IMG/VR virus record: IMGVR_UViG_3300032073_005220
Location: 62,001-126,000 of that record
Source: a virus
Reading direction: 5' to 3' (one strand)
Length of the DNA: 64,000 nucleotides
How positions within the stretch are numbered: the stretch's first letter is position 1; every line of letters starts with the position of its first letter. This document shows positions 16,367-23,732 of the stretch, one piece after another. The notes below the pieces were generated by a model, which worked only from the letters and a program-made list of their open reading frames with translations, ran no database searches and had not been told where the DNA came from. Both the position numbers and the translations under genes were made by a program.

Positions 16367-16758
16367 TGAAAAATAACAAACAATTGGAAAGCCTATCTAA
16401 CAAGATAGCAAATGATTCAGGATTAACAGGCTGTGAAGAATATGGTAGTATTCTGTTAACTATTATGATAATTGGAATAATTTTAAATTCAATTAGAGTA
16501 ATTCAAGAGTGCAATAGTAGCAAATTAAACAAAATGTCTGATGAAGAAAAACATTCTTTTCTAAAAGATCAGATTAAAACTTTATCTAGTAAACGTGGAT
16601 GGTTTACTAAAATGCGTATTCGCAAAGTTATGAGAAGAGAACTAAAAAAAGAAACATACAAACAGTATGGTGCAAATATCGTAGATAGTATTTTAAATAG
16701 TGGAGAAAATATCACGGATGATGAACTTTCATCAATTCTGGAGGCTTTAAATGTTTAG
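16366..16758 (+). CDS. Single-TM basic hypothetical protein
   Basis: 130 aa with one transmembrane segment at about residues 27-44 (SILLTIMIIGIILNSIRV). A strongly basic region follows (KRGWFTKMRIRKVMRRELKK) and then an acidic tail. No family recognised. Overlaps the fibre gene by 1 nt and the GlsB-like gene by 8 nt. It may be a lysis-related or envelope protein. Confidence 0.68.
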   Translation: MKNNKQLESLSNKIANDSGLTGCEEYGSILLTIMIIGIILNSIRVIQECNSSKLNKMSDEEKHSFLKDQIKTLSSKRGWFTKMRIRKVMRRELKKETYKQYGANIVDSILNSGENITDDELSSILEALNV

Positions 16759-17002
16759 TATAATTATATGGTGTGTATATGGTATATTCGTCGGAGCTAT
16801 TGCTAAAAGCATTGTTCCTGGAGAAGAAAATTTTGGCTTTTTTAAGACAATAGCATTAGGAGTAGCTGGCTCATACATGGGCGGCGCTGTATTATATCTA
16901 CTGGGGCAGTATAATGCACTAGAGCCTTCGGGCATATTCATGGGAATAGCTGGTGCTGTTTTAGCTTTAGTATTATATAATAAATTAGTAAATGACAAAT
17001 AA
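16751..17002 (+). CDS. GlsB/YeaQ/YmgE (transglycosylase-associated) family membrane protein
   Basis: 83 aa, three hydrophobic segments. It has the family hallmarks GIFVGAIAKSIVPGEE near the N-terminus, then a GVAGSYMGGAVL turn and a glycine-rich GIAGAVLAL helix. The family is a small stress-associated inner-membrane protein group in bacteria with no proven biochemical function. Presence in a phage between fibre and glycan genes is unusual. Overlaps by 8 and 11 nt make it a real member of the operon. Confidence 0.85.
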   Translation: MFSIIIWCVYGIFVGAIAKSIVPGEENFGFFKTIALGVAGSYMGGAVLYLLGQYNALEPSGIFMGIAGAVLALVLYNKLVNDK

Positions 17003-17945
17003 AGTTCCAGTATTAATATGGTTATATCACATTGATTTGTGGCCTGAAATACTGTCTTTATTATTACCTATCCAAGACCTAATAGAAGTGCATATAGGTC
17101 TTTACAAACACAACTCCGATAATTTTATAGTAGAAGATAGTGTTTCAACTATTTTTGATGATCACTATATTACATATCATGAAAATGCAGGCGGAGACGT
17201 TCTGCCTTTTCTTGACCAGTTAAATAATTTAAACCCTTCTAAATTTACGCATGATGTATTTTTAAAAATACACACTAAGAAAAGTTTATTTGCTGGTAAA
17301 ATTAATTGGAGAATAATTCTTCTACACAGCCTTATGGGTAGTCGGTCTTCATTTGTCAGTAACATAAACAGACTTTCTCATCATAAGTGCGGAGCCCTTA
17401 CTTGCTCTAATTTAATTATGAATGATATGGAGCATACTAATAGCGACATAATAAAAGATATATCAGAAAACATTTTGTCTATTCCTTACGACAAAGTCAA
17501 AAACAAAAAATTCTGTGGAGGTAATATGTTTTTTGGTAAAATATCTACATTTCAATCTTTTTTTAATAAAGATACTATAGAACTCATTAAACCAAAACTA
17601 GAAAAAGAAAAAGGTAAAATTAGCGACAACAAGCATGGGACATATGCTCATAGTTTAGAGAGACTTTTCGGATATATAGTTTCTTATAATAATCAGAAGA
17701 TTATACCTGCAACTTTGAAGTCTAGTAAAATATTAAACCCCCTTGCCAAAAACAACAAACTGCATATAATACTATTGTATGATGAAATTTCTTGTTACGT
17801 TCATGAAGATATTAATGTGTGTGGGAAGATCCTATCTAGCCGTAAGGACTATATTGAGATAGAATGGTTTCATTTAGATAGTCCAATAACTAAAAAATAT
17901 AAATACATTTCCAGCAATACCCTAGTGCCAGATGCAAAAACATAA
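16992..17945 (+). CDS. RgpF-like rhamnan/polysaccharide synthesis glycosyltransferase
   Basis: 317 aa. The RgpF-family order is visible: YHIDLWPEI at the N-terminus, an NAGGDVLPFL motif (NRGRDV-x-PFL in RgpF), VFLKIHTKKS, WR-x-x-LLHSLMGS, and later FCGGNMFFGK (the F-x-G-TMFW strand). RgpF proteins elongate rhamnose-containing cell-wall polysaccharides in streptococci. Here the enzyme may build a glycan on the virion or alter the host surface. The C-terminal 60 residues add a small beta-rich domain. Overlaps the GlsB-like gene by 11 nt and the fucose-synthase gene by 14 nt. Confidence 0.8.
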   Translation: MTNKVPVLIWLYHIDLWPEILSLLLPIQDLIEVHIGLYKHNSDNFIVEDSVSTIFDDHYITYHENAGGDVLPFLDQLNNLNPSKFTHDVFLKIHTKKSLFAGKINWRIILLHSLMGSRSSFVSNINRLSHHKCGALTCSNLIMNDMEHTNSDIIKDISENILSIPYDKVKNKKFCGGNMFFGKISTFQSFFNKDTIELIKPKLEKEKGKISDNKHGTYAHSLERLFGYIVSYNNQKIIPATLKSSKILNPLAKNNKLHIILLYDEISCYVHEDINVCGKILSSRKDYIEIEWFHLDSPITKKYKYISSNTLVPDAKT

Positions 17946-18855
17946 GATATTACTTACAGGCGGTTCTGGTTTTTTAGGTCGACATGTGTATGATCGTTTA
18001 TTAGGTAAAAATTATTCAAATATATATATACCTAGAAAAGTAGATTATGATCTTAGAAATAGTTCTAAATGTAAAGATTTATTTAATAACTTTAAACCAG
18101 ATATTGCCGTCCATTTAGCAGCTACATGTGGCGGTATAGGGGCTAACAGTCGTTCTCCCGGCACGTATTTTTATGACAATCTTTCGATGGGGTTAAATAT
18201 AATAGAGCAAGCTAGGCTCCATAATATACGTAAAGTTGTCCTTATTGGGACTGTTTGTGCATATCCTAAATTTTGCAATATTCCATTTCAAGAAAAAGAT
18301 ATTTGGAGTGGATATCCCGAAGAAACCAATGCTCCATATGGAATTGCCAAAAAAACACTTTTTGTAATGCTGGATGCTTATCGACGAGAGTACGGTTTGA
18401 ATAGCACTATCTTAATTCCTTCCAACTTGTATGGTCCCTATGATAATTTTGAAGATCATTCTAGTCATGTAATACCAGCATTAATAAAGAAAATTGATTA
18501 CGCAAATAAAACAGGGCAAAAAACTGTTACTATATGGGGAGACGGAACTCCTAGCAGGGAGTTTTTATATGTAGATCAAGCTGCTCAAGCTATTGTAAAA
18601 AGTATTGATATTAATACAGGATCATCTCCTATTAATATAGGGTCTGGCGAAGAAATTAGAATTAAAGATCTTGTTGATAAACTAATAGAAAAAATGAATT
18701 TTACAGGATCTATAGTATGGGATAAAGCCAAACCCAATGGTCAACCAAGAAGGTGTGTTAGTACCAAAAAAGCTATGTCTTACTTAGGGTGGCAGAATAC
18801 AATAGATATAGATACTGGATTAGATATGACTTTGGAGTGGTATAATAATGCGTAA
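17932..18855 (+). CDS. fcl: GDP-L-fucose synthase-like epimerase/reductase
   Basis: 307 aa, close to the family length. Rossmann GGSGFLG at residues 10-16, the catalytic Tyr and Lys in PYGIAKK, NLYGPYDNF and SHVIPAL with the conserved His, and VCAYPK holding the conserved Cys. The usual catalytic Ser of E. coli Fcl (SSC-x-YP) is replaced by Thr in TVCAYP, which keeps the hydroxyl. The enzyme makes GDP-L-fucose from GDP-4-keto-6-deoxymannose using NADPH. No GDP-mannose dehydratase is in the window, so the substrate would come from the host or from elsewhere in the phage genome. Overlaps flanking glycan genes. Confidence 0.9.
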   Translation: MQKHKILLTGGSGFLGRHVYDRLLGKNYSNIYIPRKVDYDLRNSSKCKDLFNNFKPDIAVHLAATCGGIGANSRSPGTYFYDNLSMGLNIIEQARLHNIRKVVLIGTVCAYPKFCNIPFQEKDIWSGYPEETNAPYGIAKKTLFVMLDAYRREYGLNSTILIPSNLYGPYDNFEDHSSHVIPALIKKIDYANKTGQKTVTIWGDGTPSREFLYVDQAAQAIVKSIDINTGSSPINIGSGEEIRIKDLVDKLIEKMNFTGSIVWDKAKPNGQPRRCVSTKKAMSYLGWQNTIDIDTGLDMTLEWYNNA

Positions 18856-21454
18856 TAAAATACCAGAAGATTTTGATTGGGAGTTTTATCTGGATTCTCA
18901 CCCAGATCTCATCAAAGCAGGTATTAATACAGAAAAATTGGCTCAATATCACTATGTTACTTATGGACATAAAGAAAACAGAATTTATAAAAAATCTCAA
19001 AATGAAATCTTAGGACACTTTGATAGGCATCAGGAGTCTGAAAATTCCAATATCGTGCTCTTCGTGCAGTGGTACGACGATCCTATTACACTAGAAAATA
19101 GAACTAAATGCTTACAACGGAACATTGAAAATCAACACATAGATTTTATAAACATATTCTATGAGCCAAACTCGCAATATTCTTTGTCTCGTGCAGCAAT
19201 AAATAATCCCAAAGTTGCTCTCATTGAGCTTGACGAAAGAATGAACTATGGTTTATGGATGGAATTTGCAGACAGAAATTATGCAAACAGCATTAAACTT
19301 TTATCTAATTCTGATATTTATTTTGACAACACCTTACAATTAGTTAAACAAGCTTCTTTCAGCGACAATAGAATACTAGCAATTACAAGGAAAGACGAGG
19401 ATTTAAACGGCAATATAGTTATTAGTAAAGAACGGTTTTCGAATGATGCAATAGACATTAATCCTCTCTATTCTCACGACTGCTGGATATATAAAGACAA
19501 AATCAAATCCATACAATACAATAACATTAAACTTAGTATAGGATATGAAAACTGCGACAGGATATTTAAACAGTATTGTCAAGAAAACAATATTGAGTTT
19601 ATTAATTTATTCCCCAATGTTAACGGAATTCATTTAGATCATAGATCTGAAAAAATAAGACCCGCTTACGATCTCAGCAAAGCACAAAAAATCGTTGAGG
19701 CAAACATAAAACTGCCAGAAATACTAGATAATCATGAAGATAATATAAAAAAAAAATTAATTCTATACACAACATACTATAAATCTAACAATACACAAAG
19801 ACAGCATGAGCTCGACATTGCATTAACAAAAAATATAAACAGCTCTTACTTTGCGAAAGTTTATATATTTCTAGACACAGGCGTAGAACTACCCAAATCT
19901 ATTCGAAATAAAAATTATGAAATTATTCATAGTAATGATAAACAATCTTATTTTGATTGGATATCTCACTCACAAAAGTATTTAAATGACACAGACATTT
20001 CGGTGTGGGGCCACACAGATATTGTGTTTAATGATACAATAAATATCTTATCTGATTATTTTACAGGAAAACCTACATTAGTTTGCTTAAGTAGATACGA
20101 GCAAAATCAACTATGTTCTGAACCCCATTGGTCTCAAGACACTTGGGCTTTTCAAGTTAAAGACATTAGAAATATCAAGTTTATTAATGACACAAAAATT
20201 AGGATGGGACATGCTAGATGCGACAACAAAATAGCCTTTGTTTTTGCTGTAAATGGTTGGGTTATGAAAAATCCTTGTTTTGATATTGTAACAGAACATA
20301 TTCATTATAGTCAACATAGATCCTATAAAATTAATGACGACGAAGTAGTGGGAGGTATGTGTTATATACATCCTTCTCGTGATCACAGCGTTTCTAAAAT
20401 AGATTATGCCATAGTCAATAAAAATCATAACCAAACATATAATGAGCATATTGCTATTTGGTCCTTAGAGATGTTAGACAAAACAAATAGTGTGGATATT
20501 GTTAAAAACTTTAAAACAATAGGGAGTATGTATAATAAAAATCATTTAATGGGAGGTTGGTCTACCGTTAATAATTTATTAGACAAATATCAAGAATCTA
20601 AAACTGCTAAGATTAACTTAGTAACATTTACTTGGGAGACTTTTTTATCAGGGCAATATGATGTGTTCGAACAACCTTGGATAGGAATAGATCATCTAGT
20701 AAATTTTGTACCGCAATATTATCGTAAAATTTCAAAAAATATATTACCTGAAAGTAATTTTTTTAATCGTATTCTACATAAAAGTAATGTATTAGAAAAT
20801 TGCAAAGGTATAATCTATACTTCAGATAGTACAAGATTGAATGGCCTTAATTGTAAATACACAAAACATATACCTAAATGCACCATTCATCATCCTGTTA
20901 TATTAGACCCAGAATCTAGACAATTCAATTTAGACGCGTATTTCAATAATAAAAATAAAAAACTTATTAATTTAGGTTGGTTCAATAGAAACTTTGGTTT
21001 TTTTGAAAGACTTAACATTCTTGACTTTGAAAAACTTTTTGTTTTTGGAGGCTTGTCTGGGTATAAAGGTTATGTTTTTACAGAAGACATGTATTATCAC
21101 GGTATTGATATGATTAGTACAGAAGTATCTGCTAGACTTTCTGATGAAGAGCTGAACAACCTTTTAAGCGAGAATTTGATATTCGTTAATTTATATGACT
21201 CTTCAGCTAATAATGCTATCATTAATTCTATTCAAAGAAATTGTCCAATAGTCATTAACAGGCTCGATGCTTGTGTAGAATATTTAGGCTCTGATTATCC
21301 ATTATATTACGACTACCCAGATGAAATACAAGACTTGTTGTCAGAAAGCTCTATAGCTTCTGCTCATGAATATTTAAAACAATTAGATGTTAATAGTTTT
21401 AGTATAGAAGCTTTTATAAGTAAAGTTAATAATTTCGTTGGAAAGGTATATTGA
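18848..21454 (+). CDS. 868-aa multidomain glycosyltransferase with internal duplication
   Basis: Four parts. Residues 6-50 are a small domain (DWEFYLDSHPDL, HYVTYGHKENR) often found attached to glycosyltransferases. Two related domains follow: about 55-290 (NSDIYFDNT, SHDCWIY, HLDHRS) and about 300-530 (HTDIVFNDT, SQDTWAF, HYSQHRS), whose matching motifs show a tandem duplication. The last 300 residues look like a GT-B C-terminal half (GWFNRNFGFFERL, VNLYDSSANNAII, ACVEYLGSDYPLYY), a type seen in marine viral genomes. Donor and acceptor unknown. ATG overlaps the fucose-synthase stop by 8 nt. Confidence 0.8.
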   Translation: MRNKIPEDFDWEFYLDSHPDLIKAGINTEKLAQYHYVTYGHKENRIYKKSQNEILGHFDRHQESENSNIVLFVQWYDDPITLENRTKCLQRNIENQHIDFINIFYEPNSQYSLSRAAINNPKVALIELDERMNYGLWMEFADRNYANSIKLLSNSDIYFDNTLQLVKQASFSDNRILAITRKDEDLNGNIVISKERFSNDAIDINPLYSHDCWIYKDKIKSIQYNNIKLSIGYENCDRIFKQYCQENNIEFINLFPNVNGIHLDHRSEKIRPAYDLSKAQKIVEANIKLPEILDNHEDNIKKKLILYTTYYKSNNTQRQHELDIALTKNINSSYFAKVYIFLDTGVELPKSIRNKNYEIIHSNDKQSYFDWISHSQKYLNDTDISVWGHTDIVFNDTINILSDYFTGKPTLVCLSRYEQNQLCSEPHWSQDTWAFQVKDIRNIKFINDTKIRMGHARCDNKIAFVFAVNGWVMKNPCFDIVTEHIHYSQHRSYKINDDEVVGGMCYIHPSRDHSVSKIDYAIVNKNHNQTYNEHIAIWSLEMLDKTNSVDIVKNFKTIGSMYNKNHLMGGWSTVNNLLDKYQESKTAKINLVTFTWETFLSGQYDVFEQPWIGIDHLVNFVPQYYRKISKNILPESNFFNRILHKSNVLENCKGIIYTSDSTRLNGLNCKYTKHIPKCTIHHPVILDPESRQFNLDAYFNNKNKKLINLGWFNRNFGFFERLNILDFEKLFVFGGLSGYKGYVFTEDMYYHGIDMISTEVSARLSDEELNNLLSENLIFVNLYDSSANNAIINSIQRNCPIVINRLDACVEYLGSDYPLYYDYPDEIQDLLSESSIASAHEYLKQLDVNSFSIEAFISKVNNFVGKVY

Positions 21455-21455
21455 T

Positions 21456-23090
21456 ATGCTACCAACAAAGATATTATTGTTTAGTAATCCCAGACATGGC
21501 ACAACTTTTTTAATTGACAATATTAATAAGAATGAAAATATTAGGATGTGTTATGAGCTTTTGACTTTAGGAGAGGGTGTTGATAAGCACTATCATGAAT
21601 GCTTTACTAAAATTGTAGATAAACAAGCTTTAGATTTAGCAGACTGTGAGACGTATAACCAAGAAAGAAAACAAGATGAGACAAATTACTTTCAACATAT
21701 CTCTGAAAAGTTTAATGGTATTCAAAATATTAAAACTATAGGATATAAAATTTTTGCACAACAAATGGATGCTCCTTCAACGCAAAATAAAGTAATGTTA
21801 GAAAATGTCCTTGATCAATTTGACAAAGTTATATTTCTTGATAGAGATATGGTTTCTTATGCTTTTTCTTGGCTCAATGCAGGGAAATATGGATGGAGCG
21901 TGCTTAAGAGATCCTCGAAAGATACAAATTTAGTAGCTAGTACAAGAGACACGCAGGACATCGTCAGGCAAACTACGCATAAACATAAGCTTTTTGCAAT
22001 AGCTCATAAATACTTAGAAAAAAATAATATACCTTATTTAGATTTAAACTACAACGATTTAGATAAAGCTCCTGAATTATTGTCTAATTTTTTAAATACA
22101 GAAATACTATTTAAGAATAGTTTTAGACCCAATAAATATGACTATAAAACATTTTTAACTAATAATCCAGAATTAAGCAAAGCGGTCGATGATCAAAACA
22201 TTCTAATTGATTTAGAAAATACAACTGCTCCCCCAATGCCTGATTTTAAAAGACAAGACAATAAATTGGAGGCTATTAATGTTTTACATACGGGGAGCGA
22301 AGAAAGTTCTGAAGTAAATCATTTCGTAAATCAGATAATTAAATCTTTCGAATCCTGCGACTCAGACGCTAAGCTTGCTAAGAATATAGATCTAAATATA
22401 GCCACATCTTCTAATTCTATATTGAATTTTAGCACAGAACATATTGATATGCTCAAGGGCTTTTTCAGGAATGTCAATGTTTCAACCATACAAATTCCAC
22501 AAAATAAAGATTTTTATTTTAATGAAATGCCTGACAATTTAGATGATATTAGTTTAGAATATGGATTAAAGTCTGGTCCTAACTATGTGTTTTTTCGTTG
22601 CATGGATTTAATGAAAAACTATAATACTTGTTTGTTTTTAGAAATAGACACATACTTAAAAAATAATTGGCTTTCAGCAATAGCTAAGTATGTAAATAGT
22701 TGTGGCAATTTTTGGATTAGCGGACCTGCATATAGCGGTAATGCTGGAATAGTTGATCCTGATTTTTTGCTTAGTCATCATATTAACGGAGGAACATGTA
22801 TATACAATACAGGAAATCATAATTTTCAAGCCTTCATACAATGGTGCGAAAAACTATTTCCTATATTAACAAAAAATAGTCCAAAATTGCCTTATGATTA
22901 TTTAATACCTGTGCTCTATTTAATATATGTAAATTGCCACCATAAGGAAAGTTGGAGAATTGTTCAACTAGCTAAGCAAAATTATATCTACAATAACTTA
23001 ATATGCAATTTAAGCTTACCGGAAGATGTTAGTGAAACAAAAAATCCTATTCCGGGTTATATCATACATGAAAAATTAAAACTTGACTAA
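21456..23090 (+). CDS. Sulfotransferase-like domain fused to a glycosyltransferase-like domain
   Basis: 544 aa from the ATG at 21456, chosen because GGAAAGG lies 9 nt upstream; a TTG 18 nt earlier is less likely. Residues 5-17 (ILLFSNPRHGTT) match the PAPS-binding P-loop region of sulfotransferases (PRSGTT), and DKVIFLDRDMVSYAFSW follows where the 3'-phosphate-binding RD-P segment lies. The C-terminal half (about 255-540) has INVLHTGSEESSE, FLEIDTYLKNNWL and SGPAYSGNAG, like GT-A enzymes with an E-x-D motif. It may sulfate and extend the same glycan. Last gene of the first glycan cassette. Confidence 0.68.
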   Translation: MLPTKILLFSNPRHGTTFLIDNINKNENIRMCYELLTLGEGVDKHYHECFTKIVDKQALDLADCETYNQERKQDETNYFQHISEKFNGIQNIKTIGYKIFAQQMDAPSTQNKVMLENVLDQFDKVIFLDRDMVSYAFSWLNAGKYGWSVLKRSSKDTNLVASTRDTQDIVRQTTHKHKLFAIAHKYLEKNNIPYLDLNYNDLDKAPELLSNFLNTEILFKNSFRPNKYDYKTFLTNNPELSKAVDDQNILIDLENTTAPPMPDFKRQDNKLEAINVLHTGSEESSEVNHFVNQIIKSFESCDSDAKLAKNIDLNIATSSNSILNFSTEHIDMLKGFFRNVNVSTIQIPQNKDFYFNEMPDNLDDISLEYGLKSGPNYVFFRCMDLMKNYNTCLFLEIDTYLKNNWLSAIAKYVNSCGNFWISGPAYSGNAGIVDPDFLLSHHINGGTCIYNTGNHNFQAFIQWCEKLFPILTKNSPKLPYDYLIPVLYLIYVNCHHKESWRIVQLAKQNYIYNNLICNLSLPEDVSETKNPIPGYIIHEKLKLD

Positions 23091-23117
23091 CTACTCACCA
23101 TCAGATATCATAATAGT

Positions 23118-23579
23118 ATGAGACCTAACTGGATAGATTATTTTTTAGGATTAGCAAAAGTTGTTTCTCAACGTAGTCACGACATACATACACAACATGG
23201 TTGTATTATTACAGATAGAGATAATCTTATTTTAGGTACTGGCTATAATGGTTTTCCTAGAAATATCGACGATACAATACTTCCAACATCTCGTCCAGAA
23301 AAATATGCTTGGATGATTCATGCTGAACGAAACGCACTTTCTAGTTGTACCCACAAACCTACTAACGGCATCGCTTATGTCACCGGACAATGTTGTAATG
23401 ATTGCATCATGTCTTTATGGCAAGCTGGTGTTTCTAAGGTCGTTATGGCTAACAGCCACGGAACTAAATTATTTGATGAACAAGCACAAAAAAGATTTGA
23501 TCTATTTGTGGAATTAACAGGAATAGAAATTGTAAGACATACACCAAATTTTTCGTGGATTAAAAAAATAGATTTTTAA
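23118..23579 (+). CDS. dCMP deaminase-like zinc enzyme
   Basis: 153 aa. HAE (68-70) with catalytic Glu70, and the second zinc site C-C-N-D-C with Cys93 and Cys96 as ligands. The usual proline of the PC-x-x-C motif is a cysteine (Cys92). Also TQHGCIITD and GTGYNGFPRN, as in deoxycytidylate deaminases of phages. It converts dCMP to dUMP for thymidylate synthesis, but thymidylate synthase is not in this window. First gene of the nucleotide/replication region. No clear ribosome site precedes the ATG. Confidence 0.9.
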   Translation: MRPNWIDYFLGLAKVVSQRSHDIHTQHGCIITDRDNLILGTGYNGFPRNIDDTILPTSRPEKYAWMIHAERNALSSCTHKPTNGIAYVTGQCCNDCIMSLWQAGVSKVVMANSHGTKLFDEQAQKRFDLFVELTGIEIVRHTPNFSWIKKIDF

Positions 23580-23732
23580 AATCAAAATCAGGAGTAAAAG
23601 TTTGTGGTGTATTATAAAAATAACAACGTAATAAAATGGCCTTGCATACTCTAACCAATGATTTATCATAAATTATGAACGAATCAATTCTTTCCATACA
23701 GGCCAATTCTTTTTAATTTTATAGGAGCTAGG
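23580..23732 (+). promoter_or_regulatory. 153-bp leader before nrdJ with palindrome and repeats
   Basis: The longest gene-free gap on the plus strand. It contains TCATAA-A-TTATGA (23666-23678), a 13-nt near-perfect palindrome. A direct repeat of CAATTCTTT lies at about 23685 and 23704. TGGCCT (23637-23642) and AGGCCA (23700-23705) can close a 57-nt loop. GGTGTATTATAAAA (from about 23606) is promoter-like. AGGAGCTAGG is the ribosome site for nrdJ. I see no cobalamin-riboswitch core or NrdR-box pair. Probably an operator/leader controlling the reductase. Confidence 0.45.

Noticed and set aside
23643-23668. Sigma70 promoter TTGCAT-N16-TATCAT in the nrdJ leader
   Set aside because: The -35 matches only 3 of 6 positions; in DNA this A+T-rich such matches are expected by chance.
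23580-23732. Cobalamin riboswitch before nrdJ
   Set aside because: The gap is short and I see no B12-box core or the expected junction helices. Only a weak long-range pairing is present.
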